From: DASVBE01 sp036375995
Lineage (GTDB): Bacteria > Actinomycetota > Actinomycetes > Streptosporangiales > Streptosporangiaceae
DNA: 56,465 bases
NCBI GenBank assembly: GCA_036375995.1
Contig: DASVBE010000015.1
Location: forward strand, 1-56,465
Reading direction: 5' to 3'
Positions 39,551 to 48,026 of the stretch are shown one piece after another; position 1 is the first letter of the stretch, and every line of letters begins with the position of its first letter. Made by a program: the position numbers and the translations under genes. The notes beneath the pieces were generated by a model. The model searched no databases and was not told where the DNA came from. It saw only the letters and a list, made by a program, of their open reading frames with translations.

Positions 39551-40095
39551 CGGCCCGGATCTCGCGGCGGCGGGCGCGGCTGCTGGCTGTCGTGGCGGCG
39601 GGCGTCGCGGTGGTGGTCGCGCTGCTGGCTACCGGGCTGGGCAAGGACCCGTCGGCGGTGGCCTCCCCGCTGGTCGGCAAGATGGCGCCGAATTTCACGC
39701 TGCCCCAGCTAAACGGGCCGCCGGTGACGCTGTCGAAGCTGCGCGGGCAGGTCGTGGTGATCAACTTCTGGGCCTCGTGGTGCACCGAGTGCCAGACCGA
39801 GCAGGCCGCGCTGAACCAGACCTGGCAGCAGTTCCAGGACTCCGGCGTGGTCGTGCTCGGCATCAACTTCGAGGACGCCGTCGGGGCGGCGCGTGACTAC
39901 GTGCGCAGCGACAGCGTGACCTACCCGGTGGTGGAGGACGCGGCCGCACGCACCGCGCTGAGCTACGGCCTGCGCGGGGTCCCTGAGACGTTCGTGGTCA
40001 ACCGGTCCGGGCGCATCGTCAACCGCGTCATCGGCCCGGTGGACACCGCCGCGCTCAGCAACGAGATCAGCGCGATGCTGCCGGGATCCCGGTGA
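39547..40095 (+). CDS. ccmG: Thiol-disulfide oxidoreductase CcmG (DsbE/TlpA-like)
   Basis: 182-residue membrane-anchored thioredoxin fold: N-terminal helix (LLAVVAAGVAVVVALLATG), APNFTLPQLNGPPVTLSKLR, active site FWASWCTECQTEQ and the cis-Pro loop LRGVPETFVVNRSGRI. The GVPETF form is typical of CcmG. It reduces apocytochrome or CcmH cysteines so that haem can be attached. The CTEC active site differs from the CPxC of DsbE and equals variants seen in ResA/TlpA relatives. Coupled on both sides by GTGA. Confidence 0.9.
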   Translation: MTARISRRRARLLAVVAAGVAVVVALLATGLGKDPSAVASPLVGKMAPNFTLPQLNGPPVTLSKLRGQVVVINFWASWCTECQTEQAALNQTWQQFQDSGVVVLGINFEDAVGAARDYVRSDSVTYPVVEDAAARTALSYGLRGVPETFVVNRSGRIVNRVIGPVDTAALSNEISAMLPGSR

Positions 40096-40664
40096 GCGCG
40101 GCGGGCGCGCTGCGGCGGGCGGCGGCACGAGCGCGGGCCCGGTCCGGGGTGCGGGCGGGCCGGGCTCGCGGTCCGGGGCTGGTCGTGCTGCTCGCGCTGG
40201 CCGCGGCGCTGGCCACGCTGGCCGTGGTGGCCGTGACCGGGAAGGCGCCGGCCAGCCAGGCGCAGCAGGTCCAGCAGATCGCCGCGGGCCTGCACTGCCC
40301 GATCTGCAAGGACCTGTCGGTCGCCGACTCGCCGGCCCCGCTGGCCCTCCAGATGCGCCAGCAGATCGCGCAGAAGGTCCGCGCGGGCGAGTCGCCGGAC
40401 CAGATCCGGGCCGGTTTCGTGGCCGCCTACGGCGATTCGGTGCTGATGTCCCCGCCCCGGCGCGGGCTGGCCGGGACCGCGTACTTCCTGCCCGCCCTGG
40501 TGCTGCTGGCGGGGCTGATCGCAGCAGGGACGCTGCTTCGCCGCTGGCTGCGCACGCCCCGGGCCGACCCGGCCGCCACGGACAGCGGGCCACCGCTGTC
40601 CGCGGCCCAGCGCCGGGCCGTGGCCCGGGCGGTGGCCCGGCTGCGCGAGGAGGAACCCGGATGA
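40092..40664 (+). CDS. ccmH: Cytochrome c maturation protein CcmH
   Basis: 190-residue protein. The CcmH signature LHCPICKDLSVADSPAPLA gives the redox CxxC that reduces apocytochrome thiols; QMRQQIAQKVRAGESPDQIR and VAAYGDSVLMSPPRRG continue the family three-helix domain, followed by a second membrane helix (FLPALVLLAGLIAAGTLL). The N-terminal helix makes the domain external. GTG 40092 overlaps ccmG; its stop overlaps ccmI (ATGA). Confidence 0.93.
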   Translation: MSAAGALRRAAARARARSGVRAGRARGPGLVVLLALAAALATLAVVAVTGKAPASQAQQVQQIAAGLHCPICKDLSVADSPAPLALQMRQQIAQKVRAGESPDQIRAGFVAAYGDSVLMSPPRRGLAGTAYFLPALVLLAGLIAAGTLLRRWLRTPRADPAATDSGPPLSAAQRRAVARAVARLREEEPG

Positions 40665-41824
40665 CAATCGTCCTCCTCATCGCGGGCCTGGCCTTCGCCG
40701 TCGGGCTGCTGGTGCTGCGCCCGTTCGCGGCGGCCGCCCCGGCCCGGCCCGCCGTGCGGCCGTCCGGCCGGGTGCCCGGCCCGGCCGAGGACCAGCGCCG
40801 TGAGCTGCTGCGCCAGCTCCGCGACCTGGACGACGACCTGGCCGCGGGCAAGCTGTCCGGTGACGATCACGCGCGGCTGCGCGGACCGGTCGAGCGGGCC
40901 GCCGCCGCGGTGCTGACCGGCACCGCGAAGGACAGCGCCGCGAAGGACCGTGCGGTGAAGGCCAGCGCCACGAAGGCCAGCGCCGCTAAGACCAGCGCTG
41001 CAGCGGCCAGCGCTGCAGCGGACGGTGCGAAGGAGCCGGCCGGGGCCGTGGCCGTCGCCGCGCCGGCTGCCCCGCCCCCCGGCTCCGGCGGCGCCCGCGC
41101 AACGAGGCGCTGGCGCCGCCGGAGCGCCATCCTGCTGGTCGCCGCCGGGGCCGCGGCCGCCGTCACGGTCCTGCTGGAGCACGCAGTGGCCCCGCGCACC
41201 GCGGGGGAAACGATCTCCGGCACCGCGGTCGCCGGCGCGGCGCCCGCCGCGGGCGGCGGTATGTCCGGCCAGGCCGGGACCGGCAACCAGGGCAACCCGG
41301 GCAGCCCGGGCACGGCCAGCGGGACGAACGGCGCGGGCGGTCCGGCCAGCCCGGCTTCCTCCCCGGGCGCACCGCCGGGCCGCAAGCCGCCGACCCGCCA
41401 GCAGCTGATGGCCGTGGCCGAGGCCGAGGCCGTGGTGCAGCAGAACCCGAAGAGCGTCGCCGCGCACCTGGCCCTGGCCAGCGCCTACGTCGCCGCGGGC
41501 GCCAGCCAGCTGGCCGCGGTCGAGTGGCTGGCCGTGACCCAGCTCGACCCGGGCAACGCCGAGGCCAACACCGACCTGGCCCTGCTGGCCTTCGAGGCCG
41601 GCCAGGCCAGGCAGGCCAGGACCATGGTCGACAAGGCGCTGGCCAGCAACCCGGAGTACCCGGAAGGGCTGTACGTGCGCGGCCTGATCGACCTGATGGG
41701 GCTGCGGGAGCCGGCCGCCGCGGTGCGGGACCTGAACGCCTACCTGGCCGCGGCGCCCTACGGGTCGCACCGAACGGACGCGGTCACGCTGATCGCGCTG
41801 GCCCAGGCGCAGGAACACCCGTGA
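40661..41824 (+). CDS. ccmI: CcmI-like TPR protein
   Basis: 387-residue protein with an N-terminal membrane helix (VLLIAGLAFAVGLLVL), a cytoplasmic DQRRELLRQLRDLDDDLAAG segment as in CcmI, a Lys/Ala-repeat linker made from imperfect 12-15-base DNA repeats (about 40930-41035), a second helix (SAILLVAAGAAAAVTVLL) and a C-terminal TPR domain (VAAHLALASAYVAAG, AEANTDLALLAFEAGQARQA). CcmI holds apocytochrome C termini for CcmF/H. The architecture fits CcmI although the linker is unusual. Coupled to ccmH by ATGA and to hemA by GTGA. Confidence 0.8.
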   Translation: MTIVLLIAGLAFAVGLLVLRPFAAAAPARPAVRPSGRVPGPAEDQRRELLRQLRDLDDDLAAGKLSGDDHARLRGPVERAAAAVLTGTAKDSAAKDRAVKASATKASAAKTSAAAASAAADGAKEPAGAVAVAAPAAPPPGSGGARATRRWRRRSAILLVAAGAAAAVTVLLEHAVAPRTAGETISGTAVAGAAPAAGGGMSGQAGTGNQGNPGSPGTASGTNGAGGPASPASSPGAPPGRKPPTRQQLMAVAEAEAVVQQNPKSVAAHLALASAYVAAGASQLAAVEWLAVTQLDPGNAEANTDLALLAFEAGQARQARTMVDKALASNPEYPEGLYVRGLIDLMGLREPAAAVRDLNAYLAAAPYGSHRTDAVTLIALAQAQEHP

Positions 41825-43284
41825 CCGGCCCCATCCCGGGTGGGCCCAGCCCAAGTGGGCCCGGGCTCAGCTGCCTGTCGGTCACCGCCGCGCACGCCTC
41901 GCTGGACGTGCTGGAACGGCTGTCCTACCCGCGCGGCGAGCTGGCCGGCCGCCTGACGGTGCTGCGCGCCAGCAGCGGAGCGAGCGCCGTCGCGGTGCTG
42001 TCGACCTGCCAGCGCACCGAGGTGTACGCCAGCTGGCCGTATTCCGTAAACCAGGACGCGCTGCTGACGGCGCTGGCCAGGGACCGCGGCCTGCCGCCTG
42101 CCGTGCTGCGGCCGGTGGTGCGGGGCTACACCGGGCAGGCGGCGGCCCGGCACCTGCTGCGGGTGGCCAGCGGCCTGGAGTCGTTCGTGCTCGGCGAGAC
42201 CGAGATCGCCGGGCAGGTGCGCGCGGCGGCCAGCATTAGCCAGTCGGCCGGCCGCGGCGACGCCGTACTCGGCCGGCTGATGGACGCGGCGATCCGGGCG
42301 TCGCGGAAGCGGCACCGGGAGACCCCGCTGACCGCGGCCACCCGGTCGGTCGCCAGCGTGGCCGTGGACGCGGTGACCAGGGCCCGCGGCGGCTCGATCG
42401 CCGGCCAGCGGCTGCTGGTCGTCGGCGCGGGCCAGGTCGCCGCGATCGTGGTGGCCAGGGCCGCCGCGCAGCAGGCCGCGGTGACGGTGTGCAACCGCAC
42501 CCGGCGGCACGCGGACCGGCTCGCGGCTGCCGGGGCGGCCGTGGCCGACCTCGGTGACCTGGCCGCCTGCCTGGCCGCCAGCGATATCGCGGTGCTGGCC
42601 ACCGGGGCGCCGGAGCCGCTGGTCACCGCCGGCCTGCTGCGGTCCGTGCGGTCCGTGCGGGCGGCGCGGGCGGCTGGCGGCCGGCCGCTGACGCTGGTGG
42701 ACCTGTCGATGCCGCGCAACGTCGACCCGGCGGTCCGGGCGCTGCCCGGGGTGCGGCTGATCGACCTGGCCGACCTGCGATCCGCCGGGCTGGCCGGCGC
42801 CGGCGGGCTGGCCCACGACCTGGCCGCCGCGGAGGAGATCATCGAGGAGGAACTGCGGCGCTACCTGCGCTGGCTGGCGGGCCGCCCGGCGGCCGCGGCG
42901 GTGCGCCGGATGCGCAGCGGCGCCGAGGAGGCCGCCCGCCAGGAGCTGGACCGGGCCGCGGGCGAGCTGCCCGCCGAGGTCCGGCCCGCCGTGGAGCGGC
43001 TGCTGCTGCGGACCGTGCACCGTCTTGTGCACCAGCCCACACTGGAGCTGCGCGCCGCGGCCGAGGCCGGCCACGGCGACCTGGTCCGCGTGCTGGCCGG
43101 CCTGTTCGACGCGGCCTCGCCGGACGCTGGACGCCTGGCGGGGGCGGGCCTAGCTGGCGATGAGCCGGACGCAGCAGGCGGGCAGCGCCATGCGCCGTTC
43201 GACGTGCAGCGACCGGACGTGGGAGCCGCGGAGCAGGCCGGCCACGAAGGCCTCGTTCATCCCGCACACCAGCTCGCGGTGTGA
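41821..43284 (+). CDS. hemA: Glutamyl-tRNA reductase paralogue (HemA-like)
   Basis: 487-residue HemA-type protein, which makes glutamate-1-semialdehyde from Glu-tRNA with NADPH, the first step of C5 haem synthesis. Catalytic Cys63 is in LSTCQRTEVYA, His111 in ARHLLRVASGL and the NADPH site is VVGAGQVAAIVVARA. Two usually invariant positions differ: STCQR for STCNR, and GETEI (Glu128) for GExQI. The C-terminal dimer helix ends about residue 440; the last 45-50 residues run antisense through the end of the next gene (135-base overlap). It overlaps ccmI by GTGA, so it is translated with the ccm genes. Confidence 0.85.
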   Translation: MTGPIPGGPSPSGPGLSCLSVTAAHASLDVLERLSYPRGELAGRLTVLRASSGASAVAVLSTCQRTEVYASWPYSVNQDALLTALARDRGLPPAVLRPVVRGYTGQAAARHLLRVASGLESFVLGETEIAGQVRAAASISQSAGRGDAVLGRLMDAAIRASRKRHRETPLTAATRSVASVAVDAVTRARGGSIAGQRLLVVGAGQVAAIVVARAAAQQAAVTVCNRTRRHADRLAAAGAAVADLGDLAACLAASDIAVLATGAPEPLVTAGLLRSVRSVRAARAAGGRPLTLVDLSMPRNVDPAVRALPGVRLIDLADLRSAGLAGAGGLAHDLAAAEEIIEEELRRYLRWLAGRPAAAAVRRMRSGAEEAARQELDRAAGELPAEVRPAVERLLLRTVHRLVHQPTLELRAAAEAGHGDLVRVLAGLFDAASPDAGRLAGAGLAGDEPDAAGGQRHAPFDVQRPDVGAAEQAGHEGLVHPAHQLAV

Positions 43285-43833
43285 CGCGGACAGCTCGGAG
43301 AAGATGCAGTTGCGCAGCGTCCACTCGCCGGAGTCCTGCACCCGCGGCTCGTAACCGAGCTGGGTGAGCTGGCGCTCGACGGCTTCGGTCCGGCCGCGCT
43401 TGGTCCGCGCCAGCCGCCGGATCTCCTCGCCGAGCTGCTCGCCGACCCCGGCCGCGACGTCCTGCAGGGCGGTCGTGCCGTCGCCGTTGGGATGGCCGGA
43501 CGACAGCGCGGTGGCCATCATCGAGGCGGCCAGCGCGTAGCGGGTCTGCGGGATCACCACCGAGAACGAGCGGTCCGACACCGAGTAGAGCTTGGCCGGG
43601 CGGCCGGCCCCCGGCCCGGCCCGGCCGGACAGCCGCCGGTACTCCACCGCCAGCAGCCCGGCGCCGGCCATCCGGTCCAGGTGGAAGGCGGCCAGCCGGG
43701 CGGTGATGCCGGCGTGCTGCGCGGCTTCCTCGCGGCCCACCGGCTCGCCGCGGTCCCTGAGGTAGCGATACAGCCGCTGCCGCAGCGGCTCAGCCAGCAG
43801 CGCGACCGCCAGAAGATCTTCAGCGGCGTCCAT
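43150..43833 (-). CDS. HTH regulator with C-terminal cysteines (SufR/COG2345-like)
   Basis: 227-residue regulator. N-terminal winged HTH (LLAEPLRQRLYRYLRDRGEP, VGREEAAQHAGITARLAAFH, LDRMAGAGLLAVEYRRLSGR, AGPGAGRPAKLYSVS) is followed by an effector domain whose end contains NCIFSELSASHRELVCGMNEA and LPACCVRLIAS. The placement of one, one and two Cys recalls SufR-type Fe-S-sensing repressors, and GRPAKLY is typical of that family. A redox, iron or haem sensor role for the adjacent ccm-hemA genes is inferred. It is convergent with hemA and overlaps its end. Confidence 0.8.
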   Translation of the reverse strand: MDAAEDLLAVALLAEPLRQRLYRYLRDRGEPVGREEAAQHAGITARLAAFHLDRMAGAGLLAVEYRRLSGRAGPGAGRPAKLYSVSDRSFSVVIPQTRYALAASMMATALSSGHPNGDGTTALQDVAAGVGEQLGEEIRRLARTKRGRTEAVERQLTQLGYEPRVQDSGEWTLRNCIFSELSASHRELVCGMNEAFVAGLLRGSHVRSLHVERRMALPACCVRLIAS

Positions 43834-44096
43834 CCGGCCCCCTGTCAGCGCCGACCCAGCGTCCAGCGCGGGTCAACTGGTCCCGCCGCCAGGGTATAAC
43901 CCGATCCCGGGGCCGGACTGGTCCCCCGCTGCGGTCAGCTGGCGTCCCCCGTTGCCCGGTTTCATCACGATTTGGCGCACCCCGCGTCTCGCTCACGCTA
44001 GTCCCTGGACGACAGCCGGAGCACGTTTACCATTAGCCACAGAAACTAAGCGGCGGTTCATTGCAGCCGGCCCGAGCACCAGTGAGGATGACCGTT
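43834..44096. other. Divergent intergenic region
   Basis: 263 bases between the HTH regulator and the acyl-CoA synthetase. CTGGTCC words occur twice (around 43877 and 43918) and TAGTCCCTGGAC once (near 43998), but no clean palindrome or promoter pair can be defended. Confidence 0.4.
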
Positions 44097-45653
44097 ATGA
44101 CCGCTGCTCCCATGCCTGACATCCTGTCGGTCTACGCCTCGACCCAGCCGGACAAGCTGGCTGTCATCGACGACCGGCCCGGCGCGGACGTCTTCACGTG
44201 GACCTACGCCGAGCTGGAGGCGCAGGCCAACCGGCTGGCCAACACGCTGGCCTCGCTGGGCGTGGGCAGCGGCGACAAGCTGATCTGGTGCGGGCCCAAC
44301 TCGCCGCAGGTCGTCGCGGTCGTCAACGCGACGAGGAAGCTCGGCGCGGTCGCGGTGCCGCTGAACTACCGGCTGACCCCCGAGGAAGCCGCCTACATCG
44401 TCACCGACTCGGACGCGTGCGCGGCGTACGTGGACGCGGAGTACGCGCACCTGATCCCGGCGCCAGGGGGCAACCTGCGCCATGTGCTGGTGCACAGCGG
44501 TCCCGCCGCCGACGGCACCGTCGGCGAGGACGTCGTGGCCCAGGCTTCCGCCGAGCCGCCGGCAAAGGAGTCCGAGGAACCCGGCGCGACGATGATCTAC
44601 ACGTCGGGCACGACCGGCAAGCCCAAGGGCGCCTACCGCCGGGCCACCGACCAGAACACGGCCATCGCGCTGATCAGCAAGATCGGCTACACCCCGGACG
44701 ACGTGTACCTGACCTCGGGCCCGCTGTACCACAGCGGCCCGCTGGCCTTCATGAGCGTCGGCCTGCTGCTCGGCCAGACGGTCATCATCCAGCGGAAGTT
44801 CGACCCCGAGGACTGGCTGCGGCTGGTCGACAAGTACAAGGTCAGCTCGACCTTCTCGGCCCCGCCGCTGATCCGGCTCGTGTGCGCGCAGCCCGCCGAG
44901 GTCAAGGCCCGCTACGACCGGTCGTCAATGCGGATCATGCTGGCCAACGCGGCGCCGTGGAGCTTCGCGCTCAAGCAGGCCTACGTGGCCGACTTCCCGC
45001 CCGAGTCGCTCTGGGAGATCTACGGCTCGACCGAGCTCGGGGTCAACTGCGTGCTCGAGCCCAAGGACCAGCTCCGCAAGCCAGGCTCGTGCGGCCTGCC
45101 CGCGCCGGGCCAGGAGATCCGCCTGCTCGACCCCGAAGGCAACGAGGTCACCGGCACCGGCCCGGAGAACTCCGGCGAGCTGTACGTCCGCTCGGCCGGC
45201 GTCTTCGACGAGTACTACAAGCAGCCCGATAGCTACGCGGCCACCATGCACGGCGACTTCCACACCGTCGGCGACATCGCCTACCGCGACGACGAGGGCT
45301 ACTACTACATCTGCGACCGCAAGAACGACATGATCATCTCCGGCGGTATGAACATCTACCCGGCCGAGCTCGAGGCCGCGCTGGAGCAGCATCCGGGCAT
45401 CTTCGACGTCGCCGTGTTCGGCATCCCGTCCGAGGAGTGGGGCGAGCAGGTGCACGCCGCCGTGGTCCCAGCACCGGGCGTGACCCTGACCGAAGCCGAC
45501 GTCGTCGCCTACGCCCGCGAGCACCTTGCCAACTACAAGATCCCGCGCTCGGTGTCGTTCCTGGACGAGCTTCCCCGCACCGGCTCAGGCAAGCTCCTCA
45601 AGCGCCAGCTCCGCGCCCCCTTCTGGGCCGGCCACACAACCCAGGTCAGCTGA
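44097..45653 (+). CDS. Acyl-CoA synthetase (FadD-like)
   Basis: 518-residue ANL ligase: ATP motif MIYTSGTTGKPKGAYRRATD, GPLYHSGPLAFMSVGLLLGQ, LWEIYGSTELGVNCVLEP, TVGDIAYRDDEGYYYICDRK, IISGGMNIYPAELEAALEQH and C-terminal Lys in PRTGSGKLLKRQL. The motif style is that of actinobacterial FadD enzymes for steroid side chains, bile acids or short/medium fatty acids. ATG 44097 is favoured by GAGGA eight bases upstream over the ATG at 44088. It is monocistronic; no beta-oxidation genes adjoin. Substrate unknown. Confidence 0.9.
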   Translation: MTAAPMPDILSVYASTQPDKLAVIDDRPGADVFTWTYAELEAQANRLANTLASLGVGSGDKLIWCGPNSPQVVAVVNATRKLGAVAVPLNYRLTPEEAAYIVTDSDACAAYVDAEYAHLIPAPGGNLRHVLVHSGPAADGTVGEDVVAQASAEPPAKESEEPGATMIYTSGTTGKPKGAYRRATDQNTAIALISKIGYTPDDVYLTSGPLYHSGPLAFMSVGLLLGQTVIIQRKFDPEDWLRLVDKYKVSSTFSAPPLIRLVCAQPAEVKARYDRSSMRIMLANAAPWSFALKQAYVADFPPESLWEIYGSTELGVNCVLEPKDQLRKPGSCGLPAPGQEIRLLDPEGNEVTGTGPENSGELYVRSAGVFDEYYKQPDSYAATMHGDFHTVGDIAYRDDEGYYYICDRKNDMIISGGMNIYPAELEAALEQHPGIFDVAVFGIPSEEWGEQVHAAVVPAPGVTLTEADVVAYAREHLANYKIPRSVSFLDELPRTGSGKLLKRQLRAPFWAGHTTQVS

Positions 45654-45695
45654 GGCCGGCCCGGCCCGCACCGGTCCGCGCCGGCCCGGTGCACC

Positions 45696-46103
45696 TCAGG
45701 CCGGGCTGACCGAGCGGGCGGTGGTGGACTGCTCGCCGGGGTTGATGCCGAACGAGATGATGCGGGTCGGGCGGATGCGCACGATCGTGTCCTCGAAGCG
45801 GTCGCCGAACGCCTTGCCGCCCTGCGGGCTGACCTCGGCCGTGCCGCGGATCTCGATCATGCGCGGCTGCCAGGGCGGCAGGACGTCGTCCACCACGATG
45901 CTGGCCCGGCCGGTGCGCTGCACGTCCCGCAGCTTCTTCGTCTGGCTCATCCGCATCCCGCCGACGTCGATCGCGTCGTGATCCGGGTCGTAGCGGAACG
46001 AGGTGGGCACCACGTGCGGCTGCCCGTCGGCGCCGACGGTGGCGATGCGGCCCAGCCGCTGGCTGGCCAGGTACTCGAGCTCAGCCTCGGTAAAGACGCT
46101 CAT
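45696..46103 (-). CDS. PPOX-class F420-dependent oxidoreductase
   Basis: 135-residue split-barrel protein of the pyridoxamine-phosphate-oxidase-like family: FTEAELEYLASQRLGRIATV, DGQPHVVPTSFRYDPDHDAI, MRMSQTKKLRDVQRTGRASI and PWQPRMIEIRGTAEVSP. Length and these blocks match the small actinobacterial PPOX-class F420-dependent reductases. Cofactor F420 use is inferred from family. It is convergent with the synthetase and divergent from the MOSC-reductase gene (98 bases), so a shared promoter region is possible. Confidence 0.86.
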   Translation of the reverse strand: MSVFTEAELEYLASQRLGRIATVGADGQPHVVPTSFRYDPDHDAIDVGGMRMSQTKKLRDVQRTGRASIVVDDVLPPWQPRMIEIRGTAEVSPQGGKAFGDRFEDTIVRIRPTRIISFGINPGEQSTTARSVSPA

Positions 46104-46201
46104 GCCCGGCTAACCCGGGCCCGCGCGTCCGCATTCCACCGCCCCGCGGCAGGGCGGGATGCGGGCCGGGCCCTCGACGCGGCCGCTCACGGCCCGCCAC
46201 G

Positions 46202-47923
46202 ATGGCTGCTATGGCTTCGCCCGTGCTGCTTTCGGTGAACGTCGGCCTCCCTCGTGACGTCCCCTGGCAGGGCAGGACGGTGCACACCGGTATCTACAAG
46301 GAGCCGGTGGCCGGACCGGCGATGGTCCGGCGGCTCAACATCGACGGCGACGGCCAGGGCGATACCGCCGGGCACGGCGGCGAGCAGCGGGCCGTGCTCG
46401 TCTACCAGATCCAGTCCTACCGGTACTGGCAGCGCCAGCTGGGCCGGGACGACTTCGGCTACGGCCAGTTCGGCGAGAACCTGACCGTCGACGGCCTGCC
46501 CGACGACGAGGTGTGCATCGGGGACCGGTACCGCATCGGCGAAGCCGAGTTCGAGGTCACCCAGCCGCGGGTCACCTGCTACCGCGTCGGCCTGCGGATG
46601 GGCGAGCCGGAGATGCCCGCGCTCCTCGTCAGCCACCACCGTCCCGGCTTCTACATGCGGGTCATCACCGAGGGCCGGGTGCAGGCCGGCGACCCCATCG
46701 TGCGGACCAGGACCGGGCCCGGCGCGCTGAGCGTGGCCGACACCGACGCGCTGCTCTACCTCCCCGGCAAGGACCGGGCCAGGCTGCGCGCCGCGCTGCG
46801 GATCCCGGCACTGAGCCCGGGCTGGCAGGGCTCGTTCCGCGACCTGCTGGCCGCCGGCGCGGACGCCGCGGACACCGGGGGCGGAGCGGCCGCGGCGCCG
46901 GCCTGGGCCGGGTTCCGTGCCCTGCGCGTCCAGCGGGTGGTGGCCGAGACCGCGGCGGTGACGTCCATCTACCTGACCGCTGCCGACGGGAGCACGCTGC
47001 CGGCGGCCCGGCCGGGCCAGTACCTGGCCCTGCGGGTCACCGGCGCCGGCCAGCCCGCCCCGGTGCGCAGCTACTCGCTGTCGTCGCCGGCGGCCGGCGG
47101 CACCTACCGGATCAGCGTCAAGCGCGAACCGCACGGCGCCGTGAGCAGTTACCTGAACCGTTCTCTGCGGCCGGGCGCGACGCTGGAGGCGGCCGCGCCG
47201 CGCGGCGACTTCGTCCTCGGCGGCGGGCGCGGCCCCGTCCTGCTGGTCTCGGCGGGCATCGGCATCACTCCCGTCCTGGCCATGCTGCACGAGCTGGCCG
47301 CGTCCCGCAGCGAACGCGAGGTGTGGTGGATCCACGCCGCCCGCGGGCCGCAGGACGATCCGCTGGCCGCGGAGGCGCACGCGCTGCTCGCCTCGCTGCC
47401 GCGCGCCCGCGAGCACCTGTTCTACAGCTCGGCGGGCGGCCGGCTCAGCCGCGGCCGGCTCCTCGCCCTCGGCGTGCCGCCCGGCGCCAGCGCGTATATC
47501 TGCGGACCGGCCACCTTCATGTCGGATATGGAATACGGCTTGACCGCGGCGGGCCTGCGCCCCGACCGGATCCGGACTGAGCTGTTCGGTTCGCTGCCGG
47601 CCAGCACCCCGGGCATCACCGGCCAGCCCGGCCAGCCGCCGCACCAGCCGGACGGCCCGCCGGGGACCGGCCCGCTGGTCACGTTCGCGCGCAGCGGCCT
47701 GTCGGTGCCGTTCAGCACGGCCCGCCGCAGTGTGCTCGAGCTCGCCGACGCCTGCGATGTCCCGGTCCGCTACGCCTGCCGGACCGGCGTGTGCCACACC
47801 TGCGTCACCCCGCTGCTGTCCGGCGAGATCGGCTACCGCCCTGACCCGCTGGAGCAGCCCGCCGGCGGCCAGGTGCTGATCTGCTGCGCCCAGCCCCGGA
47901 CGGACATCGTCCTGGACCTGTAG
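46202..47923 (+). CDS. MOSC domain-flavin-[2Fe-2S] fusion oxidoreductase
   Basis: 573-residue fusion. Residues 1-170 are a MOSC domain of the YiiM type (HTGIYKEPVAGPAMVRRLNI, GQGDTAGHGGEQRAV, QFGENLTVDGL, QPRVTCYRVGLRM with the conserved Cys). Then comes an FAD/NAD(P) reductase (PVRSYSLSSPAAGGTYRI, SAGIGITPVLAMLHEL, AYICGPATFMSDME) and a C-terminal plant-type ferredoxin (CDVPVRYACRTGVCHTC and a later C in LICCAQP). This is a self-contained electron chain to a molybdenum or sulfur centre; YiiM relatives reduce N-hydroxylated compounds. ATG 46202 or 46211 may start it. Confidence 0.9.
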   Translation: MAAMASPVLLSVNVGLPRDVPWQGRTVHTGIYKEPVAGPAMVRRLNIDGDGQGDTAGHGGEQRAVLVYQIQSYRYWQRQLGRDDFGYGQFGENLTVDGLPDDEVCIGDRYRIGEAEFEVTQPRVTCYRVGLRMGEPEMPALLVSHHRPGFYMRVITEGRVQAGDPIVRTRTGPGALSVADTDALLYLPGKDRARLRAALRIPALSPGWQGSFRDLLAAGADAADTGGGAAAAPAWAGFRALRVQRVVAETAAVTSIYLTAADGSTLPAARPGQYLALRVTGAGQPAPVRSYSLSSPAAGGTYRISVKREPHGAVSSYLNRSLRPGATLEAAAPRGDFVLGGGRGPVLLVSAGIGITPVLAMLHELAASRSEREVWWIHAARGPQDDPLAAEAHALLASLPRAREHLFYSSAGGRLSRGRLLALGVPPGASAYICGPATFMSDMEYGLTAAGLRPDRIRTELFGSLPASTPGITGQPGQPPHQPDGPPGTGPLVTFARSGLSVPFSTARRSVLELADACDVPVRYACRTGVCHTCVTPLLSGEIGYRPDPLEQPAGGQVLICCAQPRTDIVLDL

Positions 47924-47946
47924 CCGGGCTCCCGGAAAAGGACTGA

Positions 47947-47964
47947 CGCCATTCATTAATGGCG
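47947..47964 (+). terminator. Short stem-loop after the MOSC-reductase gene
   Basis: CGCCATT-CATT-AATGGCG, a perfect 7-bp stem with four-base loop, 23 bases after the stop codon and followed by an AT-rich stretch (ATTAAATT). Probable terminator of the fusion gene. Confidence 0.55.
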
Positions 47965-48026
47965 ATTAAATTCCCCACGGCCTCTTCCCTGAAGATTTCT
48001 GGCACCCGGGCGGGCCGGCCGAAACT

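Noticed and set aside
37843..40095. 750-codon frame through ccmF in the ccmG frame
   Set aside because: Only the last part (39547 onward) is the real ccmG; the rest overlaps ccmF out of frame with shadow composition.
40930..41035. Tandem-looking repeats taken at first for a CRISPR or VNTR locus
   Set aside because: The units are degenerate, in frame and encode the Lys/Ala linker of CcmI; no spacer structure.
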